From positions 1 to 64,000 of the forward strand of contig LJHT01000016.1 in the NCBI GenBank assembly GCA_001295905.1: 64,000 bases of DNA, given 5' to 3'. Below, piece by piece: positions 54,851 through 63,386 of the stretch (positions are counted from its first letter, which is position 1; each line of letters starts with the position of its first letter). The position numbers and the translations under genes are program-made. The notes beneath the pieces are model-generated. The model was not told where the DNA came from. It saw only the letters and a list, made by a program, of their open reading frames with translations, and made no database searches. The DNA is from a beta proteobacterium AAP51 (GTDB lineage Bacteria > Pseudomonadota > Gammaproteobacteria > Burkholderiales > Burkholderiaceae_C).

Positions 54851-56092
54851 ATGCCCATCGAAATGATCGACGAGTTCGACGAAGGTACGCAGATCAAGGT
54901 GATCGGTGTCGGCGGCGGCGGCGGCAATGCCGTCGAACACATGATTTCCCAGGGCGTGCAGGGCGTGGAGTTCATCTGCGCCAACACCGACGCGCAGGCG
55001 CTGCACCGCAGCGCCGCCGGCACGCTGGTGCAACTGGGCAAGACGGGCCTGGGCGCGGGCAGCAAGCCCGAGATGGGCCGGCTGGCCGCCGAAGAGGCGG
55101 TGCAGAGCATCAAGCAGGCCATCGAAGGCGCGCACATGCTCTTCATCACCGCCGGCATGGGCGGCGGCACGGGCACGGGCGCGGCGCCGGTGATCGCGCG
55201 CGTGGCCAAGGAGATGGGCATCCTCACCGTGGGCGTGGTCACCAAGCCCTTCGAGTTCGAAGGCAAGCGCCGCGGCAAGCAGGCCGACGACGGCGTGGCC
55301 GAGCTCGAAGCCAATGTCGACAGCCTGATCGTGGTGCTGAACGAGAAGCTGCTCGAGGTGATGGGCGACGACGTCACGCAAGAGCAGGCCTTCGCGCACG
55401 CCAACGACGTGCTGAAGAACGCCGTGGGCGGCATCAGCGACATCATCCACATTCCCGGCCTCGTGAACGTCGACTTCGAAGACGTGAAGACGGTGATGAG
55501 CGAGCCCGGCAAGGCCATGATGGGCACGGCCGTGGCCGGCGGCCCGGACCGTGCCACCAAGGCGGCCGAAGCGGCCGTGGCCTGCCCGCTGCTGGAAGGC
55601 ATCGACCTGAGCGGCGCGCGCGGCGTGCTGGTGCTGATTGCGGCGAGCAAGCAGACCTTCAAGCTGGCCGAAAGCCGCAACGCGATGAACGCCATCAAGC
55701 GCTACGCGGCCGATGACGCGCACGTGATCTTCGGCACTGCCTACGACGAAAGCCTGGGCGACCAACTGCGCGTGACGGTGATCGCCACGGGTCTTTCCAG
55801 CGCGCGCAAGGCGCAGGCCCAGCCGCCGCTGACGGTGGTGCAGCAGCCGGCCATGCCCGCGCTGCGCACCGGCACCGACAACCTGCCCATCCTGAACACG
55901 GTGGCCCAGGTGGGCGGCGGCCAGCCGGTGGTGCAGGCGCACGCTCCGCAGCAGCACAGCTACGAAGCGATGAACACGCCCAGCGTGTGGCGCAGCGCGC
56001 GCAGTCAGGCCGCGGCCAAGGTGGACGCGCTGGCCAGCAACGGCATGGACGAGATCGAGATCCCGGCTTTCCTCAGGAAGCAAGCCGACTGA
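54851..56092 (+). CDS. ftsZ: Cell division protein FtsZ
   Basis: Tubulin-like GTPase that forms the division ring. The GTP motif is GGGTGTGAAPVIA (about residue 105); NTDAQAL and the T7 loop NVDFEDVKTVM are present. A variable linker of about 70 residues precedes the conserved C-terminal peptide DEIEIPAFLRKQAD, which binds FtsA. It has 413 residues. AGGAGG lies six bases before the ATG. It ends the dcw block; in many relatives lpxC follows directly, but here about 7.3 kb separate them. Confidence 0.98.
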   Translation: MPIEMIDEFDEGTQIKVIGVGGGGGNAVEHMISQGVQGVEFICANTDAQALHRSAAGTLVQLGKTGLGAGSKPEMGRLAAEEAVQSIKQAIEGAHMLFITAGMGGGTGTGAAPVIARVAKEMGILTVGVVTKPFEFEGKRRGKQADDGVAELEANVDSLIVVLNEKLLEVMGDDVTQEQAFAHANDVLKNAVGGISDIIHIPGLVNVDFEDVKTVMSEPGKAMMGTAVAGGPDRATKAAEAAVACPLLEGIDLSGARGVLVLIAASKQTFKLAESRNAMNAIKRYAADDAHVIFGTAYDESLGDQLRVTVIATGLSSARKAQAQPPLTVVQQPAMPALRTGTDNLPILNTVAQVGGGQPVVQAHAPQQHSYEAMNTPSVWRSARSQAAAKVDALASNGMDEIEIPAFLRKQAD

Positions 56093-56126
56093 AGTCGGCT
56101 CGCGTGCGCAAGCAGGCGCACCGACG

Positions 56127-56155
56127 AAAAAAAGCCCCCCGCAGTGCGGGGGGCT
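56127..56155 (-). terminator. Hairpin terminator between ftsZ and the convergent PEP-CTERM gene
   Basis: AGCCCCCCGC / GCGGGGGGCT arms around AGT, preceded on the plus strand by seven A's. Read on the minus strand this is hairpin plus T-run, a strong terminator of the PEP-CTERM gene; the same hairpin probably also slows ftsZ transcripts. Confidence 0.8.
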
Positions 56156-56179
56156 GCCGTTCAGACCGGGTGGCCTGGA

Positions 56180-56836
56180 TCAGGCTTCTTGCTTGCGGCG
56201 GCGCGCGGCCAGCAGCACGCCGGCAATGCCCAGACCCATCAGCGCGTAGGTGCCCGGCTCAGGCACCACGCCGGCCTGGATGGCCAGGCCCGGGGTGCTT
56301 TCGAAGGCGTACTCGACGACGGCGCGGCTCGGGTCGATGGTGCTGGCGCCCAGCCGCAGCCGTGCCCAGCCATAGTGCGTGGTACCGCCGCCCTCGTTGA
56401 TGAAGCGGAAGCCGATCACGTTGTTGCTGCTGTTCAGGTTGAACTGCGCCGTGTTGGCCGCAATGCCCGAACCGAAGGTGCTGCCCGCACCGATGGAGGA
56501 ACCCAACGCGAGGTTGGCCACCGTGGAGGTGGCCGAGATCACGTAGGCACCGCCCGACGGGGTGGCCGGGCTGAAGAAGGCCAGGCCCGTGGCGCTCCAG
56601 GGGTTGATGTCCCAACCCGGCACGGTGGTGCCCGTGCCGCCGGCCGGCAGGTTGGTGGCACCGTTCACGACGTTCAGGTACAGACCGTTGGTGGTGGTCG
56701 GGATGGTCAGGTTGACCGGGCCACTCCAGACGATCACGGCGGACGCTTGCGACGCCACCATCATGAGACCGGCACCGGCCGCCAGGGCAATGGCGGTGCG
56801 ACGCAGGCTAGAAGAATCCACTGAGAAAAGTTGCAT
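56180..56836 (-). CDS. PEP-CTERM surface protein
   Basis: A 218-residue secreted protein. The signal peptide (IALAAGAGLMMVASQASA) is followed by a beta-rich Gly/Ser/Thr domain with HYGWARLRLG, a segment common in PEP-CTERM proteins, then the sorting tail VVPEPGTYALMGLGIAGVLL with a basic end (ARRRK). The start at 56836 has GGGAG about nine bases upstream. It diverges from a second PEP-CTERM gene. Function is unknown; surface display is inferred from the tail. Confidence 0.9.
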   Translation of the reverse strand: MQLFSVDSSSLRRTAIALAAGAGLMMVASQASAVIVWSGPVNLTIPTTTNGLYLNVVNGATNLPAGGTGTTVPGWDINPWSATGLAFFSPATPSGGAYVISATSTVANLALGSSIGAGSTFGSGIAANTAQFNLNSSNNVIGFRFINEGGGTTHYGWARLRLGASTIDPSRAVVEYAFESTPGLAIQAGVVPEPGTYALMGLGIAGVLLAARRRKQEA

Positions 56837-57157
56837 CTCGACTCCCGTTGTTCTAACGATTGACGTTACGTGCTGGAGGAAGGCCCCAGCGCCTGAAACT
56901 ATCCCTCTCCTCTGCATTCAACCAGGGTTGAACCTGATCTGAGACCCCGGCACCGTCCCCTTGGCCACCGACAACGGCCTTGACGGCAGCGGTCGTTAAC
57001 CTGCAATAGATGTCTACCGAGTGACAGCGTGACGGTTACATCCGGCTGCCTCTCGGACAACCCCTCAAGCGCGGGGTTAGGCCCTCAGAAAAACCAGAAG
57101 CCGCCGGGCGGTGCCGTGGCCTAGGATGCAACGAGCCCCTTCTTCTGGAAAGCCCTC
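56837..57157. other. Intergenic region between two divergent PEP-CTERM genes
   Basis: A 321-base gap with no gene that I can support. It holds the palindrome TCAACC-AG-GGTTGA (56918-56931) and the repeat AACCCC...GGGGTT near 57060-57080. Both promoters must lie here. The palindrome is a possible operator for a shared regulator, but no consensus was matched. Confidence 0.5.
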
Positions 57158-57784
57158 ATGACCCGACTGCGTGTATTGCCACTCCTGCTTTGCGCTGCCT
57201 ATGCAAGCAGCGCCCTGGCCGCGGCCGATGAACGCGCCGGCACGGTCTGGAACGAAGAAGTGGCTGGCGACCTGGCCAACTCAGGCACCAGCCCCACGGT
57301 ACTGGCGCTGGGCCTGGGCAGCAACCTGCTCATCGGCCGCACCGGCCGCACGGCCGGTGTCGTCGACCGCGACTACTTCAGCTTCACGCTGCCCGAGGGC
57401 TGGCAGCTCGACACCTTGTCGGTGCTGCCCGGCACCACGGCGGTGGGCACCTCGGGCTTGTCCTTCATCGCCGTGCAGGCGGGCAGCCAGGTGACGGTGA
57501 GCCCCACCGGTGGCAGCGCCGCCGGCCTGCTGGGCTGGATGCACTATGGCGAGAACGACGTCGGCACCGACATCCTGCAGATCATGGGCTTCGGCGGCGG
57601 GGCCATCGGCTTCACCGGCTCGCTGCCGGCGGGGAGCTATGCCTTCTGGATCCAGGACACGGGCACCGGCGTGGCGAACTACCGGTTCGATTTCGGCGTT
57701 TCCGCGGTGCCCGAGCCCGCCGCCGGCTGGCTGATGCTGGCCGGTGCTGCCGGCCTGCTGGCCTGGCGGCGCCGCAGCGCGTGA
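57158..57784 (+). CDS. PEP-CTERM-type exported protein
   Basis: A 208-residue protein: signal peptide (LPLLLCAAYASSALA), a beta-rich domain with Asp/Gly stretches (TLPEGWQLDTLSVLPGT, GSYAFWIQDTGTGVANYRFD), and the sorting tail AVPEPAAGWLMLAGAAGLLA with a basic end (RRRS). The tail has VPEP but lacks the usual G-T-W step, so it is a looser example than the others. Function is unknown. About 155 bases after it comes the next forward gene. Confidence 0.82.
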   Translation: MTRLRVLPLLLCAAYASSALAAADERAGTVWNEEVAGDLANSGTSPTVLALGLGSNLLIGRTGRTAGVVDRDYFSFTLPEGWQLDTLSVLPGTTAVGTSGLSFIAVQAGSQVTVSPTGGSAAGLLGWMHYGENDVGTDILQIMGFGGGAIGFTGSLPAGSYAFWIQDTGTGVANYRFDFGVSAVPEPAAGWLMLAGAAGLLAWRRRSA

Positions 57785-57938
57785 AGCTGCCGACGGGCTG
57801 AGCCGCCCGGCCGTTCACGCCGCGGGCTTGCCAGCTGGCGCCCCGGCTGGCGCTTCGTCGCCGGCCGGCCGCCAGCGCCGGCCCCGCGCCCTAATCTGCG
57901 TGCCATTGCAGCCCCCTTTCTTTCCAAGGAGCCTGAAC

Positions 57939-58526
57939 ATGGAACGCAGCCTCGAAGAACAACGTCTCGAATACAGCCGCCGCCGCCTGCTGGCCATGCC
58001 GCTGGCGGGCCTGCTGGCCTGGCTGGCGGTGGCCGTCGCCGGGGCCACGCTGAACACCTTCGGTGCCGCCATGGCCTTGTTCGTGGCCACGGGCAGCATC
58101 GTCTACCTGGGCATCGGTCTGTCCAAGCTGACGGGCGAGAACTTCACCGACCGCTCGCGCCCCAAGAACGCCTTCGATGCGCTCTTCATGCACACGGTGG
58201 CCATGTCGCTGGGCGTGTATGCCATCGCCATCCCGTTCTTCATGCAGGACGCCACCTCCCTGCCGCTGAGCGTGGGCATCCTCACCGGGCTGATGTGGCT
58301 GCCGCTGTCGTGGGTGCTGCGGCATCCGGTGGGCCTGTGGCACGCCGGCTTGCGCGTGGGGGGTGTGCTGGTAGCCTGGCTGGCTTTCCCCGAGCACCGC
58401 TTCGTGGCCGTGCCGCTGGTCATCGTGGCGGTGTATGCCGGCACCCTGGTCGTGCTGGAACGCCGCTGGCGTAGCCTGCAGCCTTCGGCGGCTGCGCCGT
58501 CTGCAGCGGCCACCGTGACGGCTTGA
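57939..58526 (+). CDS. Six-helix membrane protein, DUF7010-like
   Basis: A 195-residue protein, starting MERSLEEQRLEYSRRRLLAM after a good AAGGAG. It has about five to six membrane helices and short Arg-rich ends. The EEQR...PLAGL start recalls DUF7010 family membrane proteins of unknown role, but that assignment is tentative. I do not know its function. It lies upstream of an ABC transporter operon on the same strand but about 130 bases away. Confidence 0.65.
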   Translation: MERSLEEQRLEYSRRRLLAMPLAGLLAWLAVAVAGATLNTFGAAMALFVATGSIVYLGIGLSKLTGENFTDRSRPKNAFDALFMHTVAMSLGVYAIAIPFFMQDATSLPLSVGILTGLMWLPLSWVLRHPVGLWHAGLRVGGVLVAWLAFPEHRFVAVPLVIVAVYAGTLVVLERRWRSLQPSAAAPSAAATVTA

Positions 58527-58659
58527 AGCCGAGGCACGGGGCTGCGGCCTGAGGCTGCGGCTGGAACCAGTGGCCGGAGGCTTCGGCCGGCCACGGCGGG
58601 TCTTCCTGAGCCTCGCTACCATCGGCGCCACCGCCCTCCAGCTTGGCCGAGGCCCCCGC

Positions 58660-59661
58660 ATGCGATCCATCTCGTGTCTTCCTGCCCTGCGCCGCGGCGC
58701 TGCACTGGCCCTGCTGGCCGCGGCGCTGCTGCCCGCCCAGGCCCAGCAGAAGTTCGTCTTCACGACCAACTGGTACGCCCAGGCCGAACACGGCGGCTTC
58801 TACGAGGCCCTGGCCTCGGGGCTGTACAAGCAGCAGGGCCTGGATGTCACGCTGAAGATGGGCGGCCCGCAGCTCAACATCATGCAGCTGCTGGCCGCCG
58901 GCCAGACCGACTGCGTGATGGGCTACGACATGCAGACCCTGGCCGCCTGGCAGCAGGGCGTGAACGCGGTGACGGTGGCCGCCACCTTCCAGAAAGACCC
59001 GCTGGTGCTCATCGGCCACCCCGAGAACTTCCGTCGCATGGAAGACCTGAAGGGCAAGACCATCCTCATCTCGCCGGCCGGCTTCACGGTGCAGTGGCCC
59101 TGGCTGAAGCAGAAGTACGGGCTGGACGACCGCCAGCGCCGTCCCTACAACTTCAGCATCCAGCCCTTCATCGCCGACAAGAACGTGGTGCAGCAGGGCT
59201 ACCTCAGCAGCGAGCCCTACGCCATCGAGAAGGAAGCCGGCTTCAAGCCCACGGCCATTCTGCTGGCCGACCACGGCTGGCCGCCCTACAGCCAGACCAT
59301 CGTCTGCATGGAAAAGACGGTGAAGGAACGCCCGCAGGCCGTGGCCGCCTTCGTGAAGGCCACGATGCTGGGCTACAAGCGCTACCTGCAGGGCGACCCG
59401 AGCGCCGGCAACGCGCTCATCAAAAAAGACAACCCCGCCATGACCGACGACCGCCTGGCCGAAGGCATACGCCTGATGAACCAGAGCGGCATGGTCTTCG
59501 GTGGTGACGCGGCCCGGCTGGGCGCCGGCATCATCACCGCGCAGCGCATGCAGCAGACCTTCGACCTGATGGTGCAGCTCAAGCAGGTCGACCCGCAGAA
59601 GGTGAACCTGCAGCGCACCTACACGACGCAGTTCGTGAAGGACCTGAAGGTCATGCCCTGA
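58660..59661 (+). CDS. ABC transporter substrate-binding protein, NMT1/THI5 type
   Basis: A 333-residue periplasmic protein with signal peptide (ALALLAAALLPAQA) and NMT1-like fold: FTTNWYAQAEHGGFYEALASGL, GGPQLNIMQLLAAGQTDCVMGYD and AAFVKATMLGYKRYL. This family binds thiamine pyrimidine precursors, aliphatic sulfonates or similar small molecules; the actual substrate here is unknown. It is followed by its ATPase and permease. The start is the Met at 58660. Confidence 0.88.
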   Translation: MRSISCLPALRRGAALALLAAALLPAQAQQKFVFTTNWYAQAEHGGFYEALASGLYKQQGLDVTLKMGGPQLNIMQLLAAGQTDCVMGYDMQTLAAWQQGVNAVTVAATFQKDPLVLIGHPENFRRMEDLKGKTILISPAGFTVQWPWLKQKYGLDDRQRRPYNFSIQPFIADKNVVQQGYLSSEPYAIEKEAGFKPTAILLADHGWPPYSQTIVCMEKTVKERPQAVAAFVKATMLGYKRYLQGDPSAGNALIKKDNPAMTDDRLAEGIRLMNQSGMVFGGDAARLGAGIITAQRMQQTFDLMVQLKQVDPQKVNLQRTYTTQFVKDLKVMP

Positions 59662-59671
59662 AGCGCGCGGC

Positions 59672-60451
59672 GTGAGCGCGGCCTCTGGCCCGGCCATCCA
59701 GCTGCTGGGCGTTGAAAAGACCTATGCCAACGGCACGCAGGCCCTGTTGCCCGTGCAGCTGGAGGTGGCGCGCGGCGAGTTCCTCACGCTGCTGGGCCCC
59801 AGCGGCTGCGGCAAGAGCACGCTGCTGAAGATGGTGGCCGGCCTGCTGGCGCCCACCGCCGGCACGGTGCAGCGCTGGGGGCAGCCCGTGGTTGCGGGCA
59901 CGGCGGCCGGAAGCGAACTGGGCTTCGTGTTCCAGGAGCCCACGCTGATGCCCTGGGCGTGTGTGGCCGACAACGTGCGCCTGCCGCTCGATCTGGCCGG
60001 CGTGCCGCGCGCCGAAGCCCAGGCGCGCGTGCTCGAGGCCCTGCAGCGCGTGGGCCTGGCCGGCTTCGAACAGAGCCTGCCGCGTGAACTGAGTGGCGGC
60101 ATGAAGATGCGCGTGTCCATCGCGCGCAGCCTGGTCACGCGCCCGCGCCTGCTGCTGATGGACGAACCCTTCGGCGCGCTGGACGAGATCACGCGCTACC
60201 GGCTCGACAGCGACCTGCTCCAGCTGTGGCAGCAGCAGGGGCTGACGGTGGTGTTCGTCACCCATTCCATCCACGAAGCGGTGTTCCTGAGCCAGCGAGT
60301 GCTGGTGATGGCCGCGCGCCCGGGGCGCGTGGTGGACGAGGTGTGCATCGACGAACCCTACCCACGCGAGGCGGCCTTCCGCGTGAGCACCGGCTTTGCG
60401 CAGCTGGCTGCGCGCTTGCAGGCCAGCCTGTTGGGGGCCAGCACGGCATGA
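59672..60451 (+). CDS. ABC transporter ATP-binding protein
   Basis: A 259-residue nitrate/sulfonate/taurine-type ATPase. Walker A LLGPSGCGKSTLLKMVAGLL, Q-loop VFQEPTLMPWACV, signature LSGGMKMRVSIARSL, Walker B LLLMDEPFGALDEIT and the switch His in VFVTHSIHEAVFLS are all present. The GTG start follows the binding-protein gene by ten bases and the end overlaps the permease by four, so the three form one transporter. Confidence 0.93.
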   Translation: MSAASGPAIQLLGVEKTYANGTQALLPVQLEVARGEFLTLLGPSGCGKSTLLKMVAGLLAPTAGTVQRWGQPVVAGTAAGSELGFVFQEPTLMPWACVADNVRLPLDLAGVPRAEAQARVLEALQRVGLAGFEQSLPRELSGGMKMRVSIARSLVTRPRLLLMDEPFGALDEITRYRLDSDLLQLWQQQGLTVVFVTHSIHEAVFLSQRVLVMAARPGRVVDEVCIDEPYPREAAFRVSTGFAQLAARLQASLLGASTA

Positions 60452-61230
60452 AAGAGGCGGCGCGCAAGGTGGTATGGCCGCTGGTCGTGGCCGTGGCGCT
60501 GCTGGCGCTGTGGCAGGGCGCGGTGGTGTTCTTCGAGGTGCGGCCCGTGCTGCTGCCCTCGCCGCTGCGCGTGGCGCAGGCCCTGGCGGAAGACGCGGGC
60601 CTCTTGTTCCCCGCCTTGCTGAACACGCTGTGGATCACGGCCCTGGCCTTCGTGCTGGCCGTGCTGCTGGGCACCGCCATCGCGTTTGCCTTCGTGCAAA
60701 GCCGCGCCATCGAGACGGCCTTCTTTCCCTATGCCGTGCTGCTGCAGGTGACGCCCATCGTGGCCATTGCGCCGCTCATCATCATCTGGGTGAAAGACCC
60801 CACGGCCTCGCTCGTGGTGTGTGCGGCGCTGGTGGCGCTGTTTCCCATCATCAGCAACACCACGCTGGGCCTGCGCAGCGTCGACCCCGGGCTGCTGGCC
60901 TACTTCCGCCTGCAGGGCGCCACGCGCTGGCAGACGCTGTGGCGGCTGCGCGTGCCTTCGGCGCTACCGTTTTTCTTTGGTGGGCTGCGCATCAGCAGCG
61001 GGCTGGCGCTCATCGGCGCGGTGGTGGCCGAGTTCGTGGCCGGTGGCGGTGGCACGGGCGTGGGGCTGGCCTTCCAGATCTTGTATGCCGGCTACCAGCT
61101 GAACATTCCGCGCATGTTCGCGGCGCTGTTCCTCATTGCCGTGGCTGGCGTGCTGCTGTTTGCGTTGATGGCCGGGCTGTCGCGCTGGGCGCTGGCCGGC
61201 TGGCACGAGAGCGAAGCGCCGGCGGAGTGA
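60448..61230 (+). CDS. ABC transporter permease
   Basis: A 260-residue BPD-type (SsuC/TauC-like) permease with about six membrane helices. The EAA loop is present (FRLQGATRWQTLWRLRVPSA). It overlaps the ATPase gene by four bases. Together with genes at 58660 and 59672 it makes a complete small-molecule importer. It ends 20 bases before the convergent FAD oxidoreductase. Confidence 0.92.
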   Translation: MKEAARKVVWPLVVAVALLALWQGAVVFFEVRPVLLPSPLRVAQALAEDAGLLFPALLNTLWITALAFVLAVLLGTAIAFAFVQSRAIETAFFPYAVLLQVTPIVAIAPLIIIWVKDPTASLVVCAALVALFPIISNTTLGLRSVDPGLLAYFRLQGATRWQTLWRLRVPSALPFFFGGLRISSGLALIGAVVAEFVAGGGGTGVGLAFQILYAGYQLNIPRMFAALFLIAVAGVLLFALMAGLSRWALAGWHESEAPAE

Positions 61231-61249
61231 GCGGTCTCGGCAAGCCGCC

Positions 61250-62974
61250 TCAGTGCGCGGCGCGGGCGGCCAGCTGCGCCAGCATCGAGCGGCCCACCGA
61301 TTCGGCCACCTCGATGCCATCCACCCCGGCCGACATGATGCCGCCGGCATAACCGGCGCCTTCCCCGGCCGGGTAGAGGCCGTGCGTATTCAGGCTTTGA
61401 TGGTCGCGCCCGCGCGTGATGCGCAGCGGCGAGCTGGTGCGCGTCTCCACGCCGGTGAGCACGGCGTCGGGCATGGAGAAGCCGGGAATCTGTTTCTCGA
61501 AGGCCGGCAGCGCTTCGCGGATGGCGTCCAGCGCGTAGGTGGGCAGGCTGGGCTGCTGCGGGTCGGCCAGGTCGGTGAGGTGCACGCCGGGCTTGTAGCT
61601 GGGCAGCACGTTGCCGAACACCGCGCTCTTCTGGCGCTTGATGAAATCGCCCACCAGCTGGCCCGGCGCCAGGTAGCCGCCGCCGCCCAGCTCGAAGGCG
61701 CGGCTTTCCCAGATGCGCTGGAAGGCCACGCCGTCCAGAGGGTTCACCGGTCCCTCAGTCTTGCCGTCCTGCCGGTAGTCCTGCGGGTTGATGCCCACCA
61801 CGATGCCGGCGTTGGCGTTGCGTTCGTTGCGGCTGTACTGGCTCATGCCGTTGGTGACCACGCGGTTCGGCTCGGAAGTGGCCGCCACCACGGTGCCGCC
61901 CGGGCACATGCAGAAGCTGTAGACGCCGCGGCCGTTGCTGGCGTGGTGCACGATCTTGTAGTCGGCCGCGCCCAGGATGGGGTGGCCGGCGCTGGGGCCG
62001 AAACGCGCACGGTCGATGACGCTTTGCGGGTGCTCGATGCGGAAGCCCACCGAGAAGGGCTTGGCTTCGAGGTAGACACCGCGCTGCTGCAGCATGGCGA
62101 AGGTGTCGCGCGCGCTGTGGCCCAGGGCCAGCACCACGTGGTCGGCTTCGATCTGCTCGCCGCTGGCCAGCACCACGCCGCGGATGCGCCGCTGGGGCTG
62201 TGCCTCGCCGCGCACGGTGGCTTCTTCCACCAGCACGTCCGTGACATGCTGCTGGAAGCGGATTTCGCCGCCCAGCGCCTCGATGTCGGCGCGCAGCTTC
62301 TCCACCATGCTCACCAGCCGGAAGGTGCCGATGTGGGGCTTGGCGACATACAGGATCTCTTCGGGCGCGCCGGCCTTCACGAACTCGGTCAGCACCTTGC
62401 GCGTGAGGTGGCGCGGGTCGGAGATCTGGCTCCAGAGCTTGCCGTCGCTGAAGGTGCCGGCGCCGCCTTCGCCGAACTGCACGTTCGATTCCGGGTTCAG
62501 CACGCTCTTGCGCCACAAGCCCCAGGTGTCCTTGGTGCGCTCGCGCACGGGCTTGCCACGCTCCAGCACCAGCGGCCGCAGGCCCATCTGCGCCAGGATC
62601 AGCGCCGCGAAGATGCCACAGGGCCCGAAGCCGATGACCAGCGGGCGCGGGGCCGCCGGGGCGGCGAAGTCGGCCGGCGCGTGCGTACGCAGGGTGTCCT
62701 GGGCGTGGCCGACGAGCTTGTAGCGGGTGTCGGGCGCCACGCGCACATGGGCGTCGCCCTGGAAGCGCGCCAGCACGGCAGCTTCGCCGTCGACTTCGCA
62801 GTCGACGGTGTAGCTCAGCACGATGGCGCTCTTCTTGCGCGCGTCCCAGGCGCGGCGGAACACCGTGAAGGCCTTCAGCGCGCTGCTGGCAATGCCCAGG
62901 CGCGACAAGACCGCCGCGCGAAGCTCGGCTTCCGCGTGGTTCAGAGGCAATCGAAGTTCGGTGATGCGCAGCAT
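61250..62974 (-). CDS. FAD-dependent oxidoreductase (COG2509-like)
   Basis: A 574-residue flavoprotein. About 100 N-terminal residues precede the nucleotide-binding fold VIGFGPCGIFAALILAQMG. Other family stretches are NVQFGEGGAGTFSDGKL, FSVGFRIEHPQS, FCMCPGGTVVAATSE and the C-terminal LYPAGEGAGYAGGIMSA. These match a broad group of uncharacterised NAD(P)/FAD-dependent dehydrogenases, with no clear substrate. The size is typical. The start ATG is at 62974. It is the only gene between the transporter and the small basic protein near lpxC. Confidence 0.88.
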   Translation of the reverse strand: MLRITELRLPLNHAEAELRAAVLSRLGIASSALKAFTVFRRAWDARKKSAIVLSYTVDCEVDGEAAVLARFQGDAHVRVAPDTRYKLVGHAQDTLRTHAPADFAAPAAPRPLVIGFGPCGIFAALILAQMGLRPLVLERGKPVRERTKDTWGLWRKSVLNPESNVQFGEGGAGTFSDGKLWSQISDPRHLTRKVLTEFVKAGAPEEILYVAKPHIGTFRLVSMVEKLRADIEALGGEIRFQQHVTDVLVEEATVRGEAQPQRRIRGVVLASGEQIEADHVVLALGHSARDTFAMLQQRGVYLEAKPFSVGFRIEHPQSVIDRARFGPSAGHPILGAADYKIVHHASNGRGVYSFCMCPGGTVVAATSEPNRVVTNGMSQYSRNERNANAGIVVGINPQDYRQDGKTEGPVNPLDGVAFQRIWESRAFELGGGGYLAPGQLVGDFIKRQKSAVFGNVLPSYKPGVHLTDLADPQQPSLPTYALDAIREALPAFEKQIPGFSMPDAVLTGVETRTSSPLRITRGRDHQSLNTHGLYPAGEGAGYAGGIMSAGVDGIEVAESVGRSMLAQLAARAAH

Positions 62975-63088
62975 GGCACTCAGCAGGGTGTCTGGTGCGC
63001 TGCACCCGGCCCTGTCGTCAGGCCCGACAGGGCTTCAGCCCGCCCCAGCCCCGGGCAGCGCAAGGCGCCGGGCTGGGTGCGGTGGGCT

Positions 63089-63256
63089 TCAGCCGCCCTT
63101 CTTGGGGCGCTTGCCGGGGTTCTTCTTGCTGCGCGTGTGCGAGCCGCGCTCGAGGCTGCTCTTCTGGCCGCGGTGCACCGTCACGGTCACGCCGGCGGGG
63201 GCAGGGGGGCGGGGCGTGGCGCGCTTGTCGGCTTCGGTACGGATCTTCTGGGCCAT
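63089..63256 (-). CDS. Small basic protein
   Basis: A 55-residue protein starting MAQKIRTEADKRATPRPPAP. It is strongly basic, with Lys/Arg clusters and a tail KNPGKRPKKGG, and has no membrane helix. It may bind nucleic acid. The reading frame is plain, ends in TGA at 63089, and has a clean Met. I do not recognise the family. It is located between the FAD oxidoreductase and lpxC, on the reverse strand. Confidence 0.65.
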   Translation of the reverse strand: MAQKIRTEADKRATPRPPAPAGVTVTVHRGQKSSLERGSHTRSKKNPGKRPKKGG

Positions 63257-63386
63257 GATTGGCTTTCAAGGAAATTGGGGTCGAACCCGCGATTAGGCCA
63301 CAGTTGGGCGGCTGCCGGCCAGAGGCGGGTTGTGGAAGATGCCTGGCGCCCAGCCGACCGAGGCGGCTTCGCGGACAATGCGGTCC

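Noticed and set aside
53258-56083. Long reverse-strand frame antisense to ftsQ, ftsA and ftsZ
   Set aside because: Same compositional artefact; the plus-strand proteins are universal division genes.
57115-57135. Sigma-54 promoter upstream of the 57158 PEP-CTERM gene (TGGC...GC)
   Set aside because: The spacing between GG and GC is 10 instead of 12, so it does not fit the -24/-12 consensus.
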